Below, in pieces: positions 9,445 through 18,227 of a stretch of DNA of 64,000 nucleotides. This DNA is from Cedecea neteri (GTDB taxonomy: Bacteria > Pseudomonadota > Gammaproteobacteria > Enterobacterales > Enterobacteriaceae). Position 1 is the stretch's first letter. Each line of letters opens with the position of its first letter. The translations under genes were made by a program, and so were the position numbers. The notes under the pieces were generated by a model. That model was not told the origin of the DNA. It saw only the letters and a program-made list of their open reading frames with translations, and did no database searches. The stretch lies in the NCBI RefSeq assembly GCF_000758325.1, contig NZ_CP009459.1:3286001-3350000 (forward strand), given 5' to 3'.

Positions 9445-10872
9445 ATGAAAAAGTACCAGCAGCTGGCACAGCAGATCCTCGACCAGATAGCCCTCGGCGT
9501 CTGGCAGCCGGGAGATCGTTTGCCGTCGCTGCGCGAGCAGGTCGGCCATAGCGGCATGAGCTTTATGACCGTCGGCCACGCCTATCAGATGCTTGAAAGC
9601 CAGGGAGCGATTGTGGCGAGACCGCAGTCCGGCTACTACGTTGCACCCAGACCCGTGGCTCGCACTGCGCCGCCTGCGGTACAGGTGACCCGGGCGGAAA
9701 CCGTCGATATCAATACCTATATTTTTGATGTGCTGCAGGCGAGCACGGATGCCTCCGTGGTGCCGTTTGGCTCTGCGTTCCCGGACCCGCGCCTGTTTCC
9801 ACTCCAGGAGCTCCACCGTTCAATGGCGGCGGTCAGCAAAACGGCGACCGCCATCAGCGTGATTGAAAGTCTCCCGCCCGGCAACGAAGCGCTGCGCCAC
9901 GCCATTGCCCAGCGTTACGCCCAGCAGGGGATGCACGTTTCACCGGATGAAATCGTGATTACCGCAGGCGCACTTGAGGCGCTCAATCTAAGCCTACAGG
10001 CAGTTACCGAGCCGGGTGATTGGGTGATTGTCGAGAACCCTTGCTTCTACGGCGCGCTACAGGCGCTGGAGCGTCTGAGGCTGAAAGCGCTCTCGGTCGC
10101 CACCGACCCGGTGAGCGGGATCGATCTCGATGCCCTGGCGCAGGCTCTGACGGAATACCCGGTTAAAGCCTGCTGGTTAATGACCAACAGCCAGAACCCG
10201 CTGGGCGTGACGCTGTCGCCGGAGAAAAAAGCACAGCTGGTGCAACTATTGCAGGCGCATAACGTCACGCTGATTGAGGATGACGTGTACAGCGAGCTTT
10301 ATTACGGGCGTGAAAGGCCTCTACCTGCCCGGGCATATGATGCCCACGATATGACTCTACATTGCTCCTCGTTTTCAAAATGCCTGGTGGCCGGATTTCG
10401 CATCGGCTGGGTCGCCGCCGGGAAGCACGCCCGCCGCATTCAGCAGCTGCAGTTGATGAGCACGCTGTCCACCAGTTCGCCGATGCAGCTGGCCCTGGTC
10501 GATTTTCTGGCTACTCGCCGCTACGACACGCACCTGCGAAAACTGCGCAGGATGCTGGCCGAGCGAAAACAGCAGGCCTGGCAGACACTGAGTGAGCTTC
10601 TCCCGCCAGAAGTCAAAATCCACCGCAGCGAAAGCGGCTATTTCCTGTGGATTGAGCTGCCGGAGGGGCAGGACGCCAGCGTGCTTAACGAGCGGGCATT
10701 GGCGCATAAGATAAGCATCGCGCCGGGGAAAATGTTCACCACTGGCAGGGCCTGGGATAACTATTTCCGCTTCAACGCCTCATGGGCCTGGGGCGACAGG
10801 GAGCGTCAGGCAGCAGTGACGTTGTCACGTTTAATCAAGGAATTGATTGAGGAACACCATGTACAAGACTGA
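9445..10872 (+). CDS. ydcR: MocR-type regulator YdcR
   Basis: DNA-binding regulator of 475 residues made of an N-terminal GntR winged helix (about 1-70, QPGDRLPSLREQVG) fused to a class-I aminotransferase-like domain. The PLP lysine is in HCSSFSKC, near residue 312. It closely matches my memory of E. coli YdcR (468 aa), including INTYIFDVLQAS. Physiological target unknown. In E. coli ydcR precedes ydcSTUV-patD; here that importer is absent and a GNAT gene overlaps its 3' end by 14 bp. Confidence 0.9.
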   Translation: MKKYQQLAQQILDQIALGVWQPGDRLPSLREQVGHSGMSFMTVGHAYQMLESQGAIVARPQSGYYVAPRPVARTAPPAVQVTRAETVDINTYIFDVLQASTDASVVPFGSAFPDPRLFPLQELHRSMAAVSKTATAISVIESLPPGNEALRHAIAQRYAQQGMHVSPDEIVITAGALEALNLSLQAVTEPGDWVIVENPCFYGALQALERLRLKALSVATDPVSGIDLDALAQALTEYPVKACWLMTNSQNPLGVTLSPEKKAQLVQLLQAHNVTLIEDDVYSELYYGRERPLPARAYDAHDMTLHCSSFSKCLVAGFRIGWVAAGKHARRIQQLQLMSTLSTSSPMQLALVDFLATRRYDTHLRKLRRMLAERKQQAWQTLSELLPPEVKIHRSESGYFLWIELPEGQDASVLNERALAHKISIAPGKMFTTGRAWDNYFRFNASWAWGDRERQAAVTLSRLIKELIEEHHVQD

Positions 10873-11389
10873 AAGATTGCTACTGAGAGCGTGGCGAGAG
10901 GAGGACTTAGTTCCGTTTGCCGAAATGAACGCCGACCCGGACGTGATGCGTTATTTCTTGCAGCCGCTGACACCGGAAGAAAGCCGGAATTATCTGGAGA
11001 CATTCCGCCAGCGTATGGCGGAAAACGGCTTTGGTTTCTGGGCGGTGGAAGAACGCCACAGCGGAGAGCTGGCCGGGTTCGTTGGCCTGAACCGGCCAGG
11101 CTACTCGCTGCCGTTTGGCCCGTGTGTCGAGATCGGCTGGCGGCTTCGAAAAGCGTTTTGGGGCAAAGGGTATGCGCCTGAGGCCGCGAGTGAAGCGCTG
11201 CGCATTGGTTTCGACGAATACGATCTGGACAACATCGTGGCTTTTACCGCACTACCAAATTTGCCGTCCCAGCGGGTGATGGAAAAATTAGGCATGCGCC
11301 GAAGCGGTGAGTTTGATCACCCCATGGTGCCGGCGCAGCATCCGCTGCTGCGGCATATCTGGTATCAGCTCCACAGGCCGGAAATTTAA
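10859..11389 (+). CDS. GNAT N-acetyltransferase (RimJ/RimL-like)
   Basis: Cytoplasmic acetyltransferase of 176 residues. It starts TERLLLRAW, a typical RimJ/RimL-type opening, and has the acetyl-CoA pyrophosphate loop as RKAFWGKGYAPEA (near residue 98) and the C-terminal NLPSQRVMEKLGM motif. ATG 10859 follows GAGGAACACC within the end of ydcR, so the two are probably co-transcribed. Acceptor unknown. Confidence 0.85.
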   Translation: MYKTERLLLRAWREEDLVPFAEMNADPDVMRYFLQPLTPEESRNYLETFRQRMAENGFGFWAVEERHSGELAGFVGLNRPGYSLPFGPCVEIGWRLRKAFWGKGYAPEAASEALRIGFDEYDLDNIVAFTALPNLPSQRVMEKLGMRRSGEFDHPMVPAQHPLLRHIWYQLHRPEI

Positions 11390-11390
11390 A

Positions 11391-11406
11391 AGCCGGCGAA
11401 CCGGCT
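11391..11406. terminator. Bidirectional terminator
   Basis: AGCCGG-CGAA-CCGGCT lies between convergent genes. Read on the minus strand it is followed by TTTAAATTT, giving a good terminator for the metallo-hydrolase; on the plus strand it ends in TCTG. Confidence 0.75.
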
Positions 11407-11416
11407 TCTGTCACAG

Positions 11417-12289
11417 TTATTCTGTCGGCTGGAAAACGTAATGGTCGCCCTTCACCACAATATGGCCGACGCCCGGGAACGGGAAGTGTGGAGCAAAAAT
11501 CAGCTCACGATCGGCGGCCAGTTTTGCCAGCAGCGCTTTGCGGTTGGCGATCCCTTGCTTACGGTCGTTATCATAGGCAATCGCCCATTCGGGCTTCGTG
11601 AGCGAAACAATCGAGCTGTGCGCCGAGTCGCCGATGTCCAGAATTCGTTGCTTGCCGGAAACAATCTGGTAGCCAACGTGCCCCGGCGTATGGCCTGGTA
11701 GCGGTACAGAGGTGATTCCCGGCAGCACCTGGTCGCCAGGCTTAAAGGTTTTCACCTGCGGCCGGATGGCCTCAGCCAGCGCCTTCATCTTCGGCAGCGT
11801 TTGCAGCCATGCCCAATCCGGGGCGGAGATTTTCACCGTGGCGTGAGGGAACGCCTGCTTGCCGTCCGCCGTCAGCAGCCCGCCAACATGATCGCCGTGA
11901 ACGTGGGTGATCAGCACATCGGTGATTTGGTCTGGCTTATAACCTGCCTTTGCGAGGCTCGCAATCAGCTGGCCCTGCGCATTGGGGCCAAGCCCGGTAT
12001 CCAGCAGAATGACTTTGCTGCCGTCTTTCACCAGCAGGGCATCGACGCTGAGCTTAATTTTGTCCGTCGGCGCACCTGCCGCAGACAGCACATCCGCGAC
12101 CGCTTTTTCTCCCACGTCAACGCCAATCACTTTGCCATCGTTGGGCAGGGCGTTGTTTTTATCGTGCAGCGCGGTTAACTCAAGCTTGCCGAGCGGAAAC
12201 GTTTTAAACGCTGCGCCTGCGTTATCCGCCAGCGCGAAGGCGGAGTAGCTGGCCGCAAACAGGACTGAAACGAGCAGTTTTTTGATCAT
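11417..12289 (-). CDS. Secreted MBL-fold metallo-hydrolase
   Basis: Metallo-beta-lactamase-fold hydrolase of 290 residues with a Sec signal peptide (cleavage near ALA/DNAG). The zinc motif is THVHGDHVGG (HxHxDH), with further ligands in PLPGHTPGH and DIGDSAH, so the active site looks intact. The ATG at 12289 has AAGGGA six bases upstream; a GTG one codon earlier is possible. The class includes lactonases and other esterases; nothing here shows beta-lactam hydrolysis. Periplasmic location inferred from the signal peptide. Confidence 0.85.
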   Translation of the reverse strand: MIKKLLVSVLFAASYSAFALADNAGAAFKTFPLGKLELTALHDKNNALPNDGKVIGVDVGEKAVADVLSAAGAPTDKIKLSVDALLVKDGSKVILLDTGLGPNAQGQLIASLAKAGYKPDQITDVLITHVHGDHVGGLLTADGKQAFPHATVKISAPDWAWLQTLPKMKALAEAIRPQVKTFKPGDQVLPGITSVPLPGHTPGHVGYQIVSGKQRILDIGDSAHSSIVSLTKPEWAIAYDNDRKQGIANRKALLAKLAADRELIFAPHFPFPGVGHIVVKGDHYVFQPTE

Positions 12290-12433
12290 CACTGTTCCCT
12301 TTATGCATCAAGTTAATTACCGGAAACCCATTGTTACTACTGACATGTCGCCGCAACAGATTTTAAGTAAAGCATCTACGCTGATTAATGGTTAGCTGCC
12401 TGGGCGGGTTTACATTTTGCATTGGGGTTAAAG

Positions 12434-13225
12434 ATGAAGCGTAAAACAGTAAGTTACGGGCTGCCGGTCAGCCTGTTTTTGGCGGCGCTGAGCGGCAGCG
12501 CATGGGCCGAGAGCGGCCAGAATGCGCCGGGGGAAAACTACCCGGTGCTGACAAAGGACTATTTGCTGCAGTCCTTCGACAGCAGCGAAAAACCGAATGA
12601 GGTGAAGATCACCCCAGATCTGCATAATCGCTATTTCTACAGCAACTGCGGTGGGGACAAAAGCTGTGATTCTGCCATTCCAGCGGGGGCGATGTTGTTT
12701 AAGGCTCCGTCCGGTTTTGGTTCCACGCCGCACAGTGAATTTCCGCGCGTCGAGCTAAGAGCCACGCACAATTTTGTGAACGGCAGCGAGTTTGACAATG
12801 AGCAGCGCGGGTCGGTGTATATCGTTAAAAATCCGTCCACGCGCTCGATTATTTTTGCTCAAATTCACGGCGACAAGCCCGGCGGCTCAGAGATGTTGAA
12901 ACTGCGCTGGGAAGACGGCGCGATAGTGGCGGGCGTGAAAGAAAACTACGGTGACCCGGAAAAGCGCACCACGCTGCTTTCGGGCGTCGGGCTGAAAGAT
13001 AAGATTGATTACAGCATCAAAGCCAAAGGCACGGCGAGCGGCATGAAGGTGACGGTGGAGGCCAGCGCCGGAGGCAAAAAGGCCAGCCAAACCTTTGACT
13101 ATCCGAAGCAGAGTTGGGAAGGGATCCAGCTGTACTTCAAGGCGGGCAACTACAACCAGGACAAAAACAGGGACGGTTCAGAAGCGGTGGTGGCCTACAG
13201 CAAGCTTGACGTACGCTACAAGTAA
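12434..13225 (+). CDS. Polysaccharide lyase family 7 (alginate lyase)
   Basis: Exported lyase of 263 residues that should cleave alginate by beta-elimination. The three PL7 signatures are intact: RVELR at 105-109, QIH at 143-145 and YFKAGNYNQ at 234-242, carrying the catalytic Arg, Gln, His and Tyr. A QIH (rather than QVH) motif is associated in the family with guluronate-containing substrates. The signal peptide ends near SAWA. Two cysteines (72, 78) may form a disulfide. ATG 12434 has GGGG at 12424-12427. No other alginate genes adjoin it. Confidence 0.9.
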   Translation: MKRKTVSYGLPVSLFLAALSGSAWAESGQNAPGENYPVLTKDYLLQSFDSSEKPNEVKITPDLHNRYFYSNCGGDKSCDSAIPAGAMLFKAPSGFGSTPHSEFPRVELRATHNFVNGSEFDNEQRGSVYIVKNPSTRSIIFAQIHGDKPGGSEMLKLRWEDGAIVAGVKENYGDPEKRTTLLSGVGLKDKIDYSIKAKGTASGMKVTVEASAGGKKASQTFDYPKQSWEGIQLYFKAGNYNQDKNRDGSEAVVAYSKLDVRYK

Positions 13226-13236
13226 GCGAGTGAAAA

Positions 13237-13259
13237 CCGGCAGCCTGAATAGCTGCCGG
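13237..13259. terminator. Terminator between convergent genes
   Basis: CCGGCAGC and GCTGCCGG form a perfect 8-bp stem with a 7-nt loop. On the minus strand it is followed by TTTT, so it terminates the Mop gene best, and possibly the lyase gene from the other side. Confidence 0.8.
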
Positions 13260-13270
13260 ACGTTAACGCG

Positions 13271-13699
13271 TTATTTTTTCACCGCAATCAGCACGGATGA
13301 GGCTTTCACCAGCGCCAGCAGGCGAGACCCCACCTTAAGCGCCATTTCATCAGCCGCTTCGTTAGTCACCACGGCGGTTAATGCAAAACCCGCGTCGGTC
13401 TGAATATGCACGGTGGTATTCACTGCGCCTTCTGCAATCGCTTTTACCGCGCCGGGAAACTGGTTTCGGGCGGAGAAGTGATAGCCGCAGTCTTCACTGG
13501 CCAGCACCACCCACGGGGCTTTGATCAGAGCCAGAGCTTCTTTGCCGTTAACCAGGCCTAACGCTTCCTTGCTGCTGCGGGTCACCACGGCGACCAGCTT
13601 GCCGCCGCCGTTCAGGGTTAATTCTATTTCGTCATTAACTGCGCCGGCCGTGACGTTGCTGATGGTACCGGTTAACTGATTGCGGGCGGAAATACTCAT
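13271..13699 (-). CDS. Tandem Mop/TOBE molybdate-binding protein
   Basis: Cytoplasmic protein of 142 residues made of two Mop (TOBE) domains, each opening with SARNQ (about residues 3 and 77) and containing the G-x-V-...-E-x-x-L/H-x-Q pattern. Tandem-Mop molbindins such as ModG store or buffer molybdate or tungstate. It stands alone with its own terminator; no mod transport genes are in the window. The start is preceded by GGAGGCACC on the minus strand. Confidence 0.85.
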   Translation of the reverse strand: MSISARNQLTGTISNVTAGAVNDEIELTLNGGGKLVAVVTRSSKEALGLVNGKEALALIKAPWVVLASEDCGYHFSARNQFPGAVKAIAEGAVNTTVHIQTDAGFALTAVVTNEAADEMALKVGSRLLALVKASSVLIAVKK

Positions 13700-13979
13700 G
13701 GTGCCTCCTGGCGGTGAACTAAGAAAAAGACTGCCTAAAGCATAGGGGTATCCCGCCTTCTTTTCATATTAATTTTCTATAGATACCTCATTTGCTTCGC
13801 GCCCTGTTATACCAAAGGGGAACGCGGGGCAGGCTTACTGCGCTGTTCATCACAACCTGGTGAAAATCACCGTCCGGCACCGCTGCCGCCGTCAAGCCAG
13901 CGCTATGCTTTTTACTTCAGTCCTTTTAAGCCAGAACGCCGCTGGGGCCATGATTATCAGAACGGGAAAGGAGATGGGG

Positions 13980-15404
13980 ATGCAAAGTCAGTTATTGATT
14001 AACGGCCAGCTTGTGGATGGCCTTGGAGAGAAGCAGCCTGTCTACAACCCGGCCACGGGGCAGGTGCTGCTGGAGGTGGCGGAAGCCACGGTTCAGCAAG
14101 TCAACGATGCGGTTCTGGCGGCGGATAAAGCGTTTGCCACATGGGGACAAACGACGCCGAAAGAACGTGCCGAACATCTTCTGGCGCTGGCCGATGCCAT
14201 AGAACAACACGGGAATGACTTTGCCCGCCTTGAGTCGCAGAACTGTGGCAAACCTTTCCACTGCGTGCTTAACGATGAGATCCCGGCGGTGGTGGATGTC
14301 TTTCGCTTCTTTGCCGGGGCGAGCCGCTGCCTCAGCGGCCTGGCTGCCGGAGAATATCTGAGCGGGCACACCTCGATGATCCGCCGCGATCCGGTCGGCG
14401 TGGTGGCGTCTATTGCTCCCTGGAACTATCCGCTGATGATGGCGGCCTGGAAACTGGCTCCGGCGCTGGCCGCCGGGAACTGCGTGGTGATCAAACCGTC
14501 CGAAATTACGCCGTTGACCGCGTTTAAGCTAGCCAAACTGGCGAAGGATATCTTCCCGGCGGGCGTGATTAACGTGCTGTTTGGGCGCGGGCAAACCGTC
14601 GGCGATGCGCTGACCGGGCATGAAAAAGTGCGCATGGTGTCGCTTACGGGCTCTATTGCCACCGGGGAACACATTATTAGCCATACCGCCCCGACGATTA
14701 AGCGCACGCATATGGAATTGGGCGGCAAAGCGCCGGTTATCGTGTTCGACGATGCGGATTTACAGGCGGTGGTCGAAGGCGTGCGAACCTTTGGCTATTA
14801 CAACGCCGGGCAGGACTGCACCGCCGCCTGCCGGATCTACGCCCAAAACGGCATTTACGACAGGCTGGTTGAGCAGCTTGGAGAAGCCGTGGCCAGTCTC
14901 AAATATGGCCCGCCTGAGGACGAAAGCACCGAGCTGGGGCCGCTGAGTTCAGAGGCACATCTTGAGCGAGTCAGCAAAGCCGTAGAAGAAGCCAAAGCGC
15001 TGCCGCATATCAAAGTAGTGACGGGCGGTAACAAGGTAGCAGGCGACGGTTATTATTATCAGCCTACGCTACTGGCCGGGGCGAAGCAGGACGATGCCAT
15101 TGTGCAAAAAGAGGTGTTCGGCCCGGTCGTCAGCGTTACTAAGTTTGACGATGAGCAGCAGGTATTAGCGTGGGCCAATGACTCCAGCTATGGCCTGGCA
15201 TCCTCGGTATGGACGCAGGATGTCGGCCGGGCGCATCGCCTGAGTGCCCGGCTGCAGTACGGCTGCACCTGGGTAAATACGCACTTTATGCTGGTGAGCG
15301 AGATGCCGCACGGCGGGCAAAAACTGTCCGGCTATGGCAAAGATATGTCGCTGTACGGGCTGGAGGATTACACCGCTGTTCGGCATGTGATGATTAAGCA
15401 CTGA
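13980..15404 (+). CDS. patD: Gamma-aminobutyraldehyde dehydrogenase PatD
   Basis: NAD-dependent aldehyde dehydrogenase of 474 residues, the same length as E. coli PatD (YdcW), oxidising 4-aminobutyraldehyde to GABA in putrescine degradation. The nucleophile lies in [11 protein letters not shown] and the catalytic Glu in [13 protein letters not shown] 13980 follows AAAGGAG with good spacing; a longer in-frame reading from 13860 has no RBS and no homology. Unlike E. coli it is not preceded by ydcSTUV. Confidence 0.93.
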   Translation: MQSQLLINGQLVDGLGEKQPVYNPATGQVLLEVAEATVQQVNDAVLAADKAFATWGQTTPKERAEHLLALADAIEQHGNDFARLESQNCGKPFHCVLNDEIPAVVDVFRFFAGASRCLSGLAAGEYLSGHTSMIRRDPVGVVASIAPWNYPLMMAAWKLAPALAAGNCVVIKPSEITPLTAFKLAKLAKDIFPAGVINVLFGRGQTVGDALTGHEKVRMVSLTGSIATGEHIISHTAPTIKRTHMELGGKAPVIVFDDADLQAVVEGVRTFGYYNAGQDCTAACRIYAQNGIYDRLVEQLGEAVASLKYGPPEDESTELGPLSSEAHLERVSKAVEEAKALPHIKVVTGGNKVAGDGYYYQPTLLAGAKQDDAIVQKEVFGPVVSVTKFDDEQQVLAWANDSSYGLASSVWTQDVGRAHRLSARLQYGCTWVNTHFMLVSEMPHGGQKLSGYGKDMSLYGLEDYTAVRHVMIKH

Positions 15405-15413
15405 TTAGGTTTT

Positions 15414-15452
15414 AAGTGGTTGTAATACAATATTATTGTGTTTCAACCACTT
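15414..15452. terminator. Hairpin after patD, at the prophage scar edge
   Basis: AAGTGGTTG pairs with CAACCACTT around a loop that is itself dyadic (ACAATATTATTGT). It follows patD and overlaps the end of the integrase remnant. It could be a patD terminator or part of an old attachment region. Confidence 0.55.
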
Positions 15453-15664
15453 TCTTATGGGGCAGTGAAGGGGCAGAGAAGTCAAAATTACTATTGAGGA
15501 TAGCAATCTGATCGCCGTTTTTCTCTGTCATCCATTTTCCGTAGACATTAAAAACCATCTGCGCATTTGTATGTCCCATCTGACTGGCAATAAAGCTCGG
15601 GTTCGCTCCAGCACTCAACGCCCAGCATGCAAATGTATGGCGTGACTCATAAGCTTTGCGGTGA
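15433..15664 (-). pseudogene. Tyrosine recombinase (phage integrase) C-terminal remnant
   Basis: The last ~77 codons read like the C-terminus of a phage integrase: AYESRHTFACWALSAGANP, then FIASQMGHTNAQMVFNVYGKWM, giving the catalytic R-H-x-x-(H/W) and the nucleophilic Tyr. The frame continues upstream to 15864 but that part has no integrase character, and the N-terminal and core domains are missing. It is therefore a truncated, inactive remnant marking an integration scar beside patD. Confidence 0.8.
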
Positions 15665-15738
15665 CAAATTACTCTTCGCTGCGAATCGCTGTAGCAGGGT
15701 GACCGCAAATCAAAAAAACAATTAGCGCTATCGTGATT

Positions 15739-15882
15739 ATGTACGAAGAGCAGAGACGCACAAGCCCCGGACTTACTGCCGCCGCTGAACGGAATTATTT
15801 GCGTCTCAGGGAGAAAATCGAAACCAGCAGCAAGCAAATAGCAGGGTTGCAGGAGTACATCCAAACACAGTGTCTCAAGTGA
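15739..15882 (+). CDS. Small phage-like fragment (47 aa)
   Basis: A short plus-strand frame encodes a charged, probably helical 47-residue peptide (MYEEQRRTSPG...YIQTQCLK). The frame is open back to 15703 and could be the 3' end of a longer lost gene. It overlaps the non-homologous upstream half of the integrase frame on the other strand and looks more protein-like than that frame. No convincing RBS. Function unknown. Confidence 0.35.
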   Translation: MYEEQRRTSPGLTAAAERNYLRLREKIETSSKQIAGLQEYIQTQCLK

Positions 15883-15904
15883 ATTAATTCGTTAAAATGT
15901 TTCC

Positions 15905-16228
15905 ATGAGGTTTAGTGAGTGGAAATCAAGGATGTTGAATTATTTTCGTACGATGAAAGACGCCTTCTATTGGCAAAAAAAATTAGGACTAAAGCCGCTG
16001 ATGGTATTTATCCTGAAGAGTGTCCTCGCTTACATTTTTTTGGTCGGCTTATATCTTGTTGTGTTCAGGATCCTAATGTATACGCCTTTCATCGACTATA
16101 TGACCGTAGACATTATCTATGAAATCACTATTAACATGCTGATTGCGTTCCGAATCATTTTGTCGGTTCCAGTGATTTTGCATGTGATAAAAACAACGGT
16201 TCGAGGCATAACGGCAGCCACTCACTGA
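15905..16228 (+). CDS. Hypothetical membrane protein
   Basis: I do not recognise this 107-residue protein. It has a basic N-terminus, two or three hydrophobic segments (around residues 32-55 and 75-95) and a short basic tail, so an inner-membrane location is likely. The start is uncertain: ATG 15905, 15932 and 15953 are all possible and none has a strong RBS. It is AT-rich compared with its surroundings and sits in the prophage scar, suggesting acquisition. Confidence 0.5.
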   Translation: MRFSEWKSRMLNYFRTMKDAFYWQKKLGLKPLMVFILKSVLAYIFLVGLYLVVFRILMYTPFIDYMTVDIIYEITINMLIAFRIILSVPVILHVIKTTVRGITAATH

Positions 16229-16243
16229 GTGCCTGTGATAATG

Positions 16244-16609
16244 TCAAATCCATTTGAATGAAGTTTTTTCCTTGTTAAAAATCATAGTGGCCTCTTGCCA
16301 CTCTTTACCATCAAGGAGCATTTCAACGCACTGCGTTGGGTATAGATCATCAGCAGGATGGAAGCGCTCATAGTCTGATTCAGCAGTTAACATTACATCG
16401 TGGTTTATGCTTACTATCCAACAGTCTGGCTTCCCTGGGCTGGGGAAACGAACACATAGAAGCCTGGCTTGATAGAAATCATCAGGGAGACCTTCCAGCA
16501 TACAGCCGGTAGCCCACTGAATAAGCTCCTGGTCAGAGTATTTCTTTTGACTTTTGCCTGCATCCTGACTGTCAAACATCCGGCCAAGTGTTTTCAAGAA
16601 TGAGAACAT
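16244..16609 (-). CDS. Hypothetical protein in prophage scar
   Basis: An acidic, soluble 121-residue protein (MFSFLKTLGRMFDSQ... to KEKTSFKWI) that I do not recognise. Its start is preceded by AAAAGG on the minus strand. It is convergent with the membrane protein gene and only 15 bp away. Coding looks real: mixed composition and two cysteines in a folded-looking core (CVRFPSPGKPDCWIVSIN). It could be an accessory or immunity-type protein, but nothing shows this. Confidence 0.5.
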   Translation of the reverse strand: MFSFLKTLGRMFDSQDAGKSQKKYSDQELIQWATGCMLEGLPDDFYQARLLCVRFPSPGKPDCWIVSINHDVMLTAESDYERFHPADDLYPTQCVEMLLDGKEWQEATMIFNKEKTSFKWI

Positions 16610-16838
16610 ATGGGTTAACCTTTTTATTCAACCTTATCAATATCATTAGGTTTTATAAAAAAATCAATTGCCATCACAAAGGCCATCTCCTGGTTAACAC
16701 CATTCGGTTAAGCAACCTGCTTTTAGCTTGCTTCATCTCACATCATAAAAAATACCCCGTGCATGATGATAAACACCGAGCTGGCGGTTTTTGCTTCTTT
16801 TGCCAGGCTTACAGGGACCAGTAAACGGAGAAAAGACC

Positions 16839-17285
16839 ATGGGATTATTTGATTTTGTCAAAGACGCGGGCGCCAAACTTTGGGACTCGCTGAAGGGGAA
16901 CGAAGGCGAGCAGGGCAGCAAACTTGAGGAACATTTGAAAAACAGCGGCATTCCTGGCGCTGACAAAGTGAATGTCACGGTAGAAAACGGCAAAGCGGTG
17001 ATCTCCGGCGGAGATGGGCTGACCCAAGCGCTGAAAGAAAAAATTCAGGTCGCGGTGGGTAACGTGGCCGGTATCAGCAGCGTTGAAAATAATATTCAGG
17101 CGACGGATGCTGCGCAGGAAGCCACTTACTATACGGTGAAATCGGGTGACACGCTGAGCGCCATTTCTAAACATGTCTATGGCGATGCCAACAAGTACAA
17201 CACCATCTTTGAAGCGAATAAACCGATGCTAAGCCACCCGGATAAAATTTACCCCGGACAAGTACTGATTATTCCTAAGCTGTAA
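16839..17285 (+). CDS. kbp: Potassium-binding protein Kbp (YgaU)
   Basis: Cytoplasmic K+-binding protein of 148 residues with an N-terminal BON domain (about 25-90) and a C-terminal LysM domain ([19 protein letters not shown] through [11 protein letters not shown]). It matches E. coli YgaU/Kbp (149 aa) nearly end to end. ATG 16839 follows ACGGAG with 8-nt spacing. The upstream 230 bp is AT-rich and should hold its promoter. In E. coli it is stress- and osmotically induced. Confidence 0.93.
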   Translation: MGLFDFVKDAGAKLWDSLKGNEGEQGSKLEEHLKNSGIPGADKVNVTVENGKAVISGGDGLTQALKEKIQVAVGNVAGISSVENNIQATDAAQEATYYTVKSGDTLSAISKHVYGDANKYNTIFEANKPMLSHPDKIYPGQVLIIPKL

Positions 17286-17293
17286 GTGCCCTA

Positions 17294-17320
17294 AAAACCC
17301 ACTTCGGTGGGTTTTGTTTG
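17294..17320 (+). terminator. Intrinsic terminator of kbp
   Basis: AAAACCCAC-TTCG-GTGGGTTTT followed by GTTTG: a stable UUCG tetraloop stem nine bases after the stop codon. Confidence 0.9.
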
Positions 17321-17416
17321 GTGGATCGCGTAAAGTGTCACGTTAAACCTCAGAATTAATCTGTTTATTTTCTGCTATTTGCCGACGAGGTGTTGGCCTG
17401 CTTTCAAGGATGATAT

Positions 17417-18145
17417 ATGACGTTAACAAGAGCCGCACTGCTGGCTATTCCGCTCCTTTTCTGTTCTTTCTCTTATGCTCAGACGGCAAGAAATCCGGTT
17501 ATCGCCAACCTGGCGACGATGTTTGATTTCAATGCGCCGGCTGGCAACGTGCGCGAAATGCATACCGTGATGAAGCATCCTTCTGGCGAAATAAATTATG
17601 AAAACCGGCTGAGCGTGGACCGCGATGGATGCGTTTCCAGCCTCGATATAAGAGACTCGGCGCAAAAAATGGTGCTGCAGCTTCACCGCGAAGGTAACTC
17701 GCTGCTGGGGACTCAAAACGGCAAACCGTTATTCCTCAGGCTCGATGAAAAATGTCTGGTGAAAAAGAGGAAAGATGAGTTGGGGGAAGTGAAATATGCC
17801 TACTGGCCTGGCGGGCTGCTGAAGGATATTTTTTTCATGCCGGGCGGGCAGCGTATCGCTCATCATGAATACGACGCTAACGGTCTCCCTCGTCAGGTCG
17901 ATTTTTACCTGAATGACAAAGTAGCTTCGCAAACCAAAGTCATCTACGAGGACGCGGAGCGCCGCCCGTTTGACTACAAACTGGTGACTGAAACGATGAG
18001 AACGCCGTTTCTGACGGCAGAAAGCCACTGCCGTTACGACGAACACTTATCGCCCATCGCCTGCGACATCACGCTGGTGACCGGCATCGGAAAAACGCAG
18101 CAAACTCAGCGGCAGCAGGTGACGACGGAAGTCAGCTATTACTGA
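17417..18145 (+). CDS. YnfC-like (UPF0257) exported protein
   Basis: Exported protein of 242 residues. Similarity to E. coli lipoprotein YnfC is seen in FDFNAPAGNVREM near the start of the mature part, in the segment DRDGCVSSLDIRD, and in the C-terminal CRYDEHLSPIACDITLV...VSYY. Unlike YnfC it lacks a lipobox: the signal peptide ends SYA/QT, so it should be soluble in the periplasm. Function of the family is unknown. AAGGA lies upstream of ATG 17417. Confidence 0.75.
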   Translation: MTLTRAALLAIPLLFCSFSYAQTARNPVIANLATMFDFNAPAGNVREMHTVMKHPSGEINYENRLSVDRDGCVSSLDIRDSAQKMVLQLHREGNSLLGTQNGKPLFLRLDEKCLVKKRKDELGEVKYAYWPGGLLKDIFFMPGGQRIAHHEYDANGLPRQVDFYLNDKVASQTKVIYEDAERRPFDYKLVTETMRTPFLTAESHCRYDEHLSPIACDITLVTGIGKTQQTQRQQVTTEVSYY

Positions 18146-18227
18146 GTAAATAAAGTTTCTAAACTTGATCTGCGTCATAAAAAAGAGCATATTCTGCAAA
18201 AATTTTTAACAAGTAGTAATGTCTTGT

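Noticed and set aside
13860-13979. N-terminal extension of patD to 13860
   Set aside because: No RBS and no homology; the start at 13980 gives exactly the E. coli length with AAAGGAG upstream.
15665-15864. Upstream half of the integrase frame as part of an integrase gene
   Set aside because: The residues do not resemble an integrase, and the plus strand of the same DNA carries a more protein-like frame.
18165-18178. TTGATCTGCGTCAT as an FNR site upstream of ortT
   Set aside because: Left half is good but the right half (GTCAT) deviates from ATCAA; too weak to annotate.
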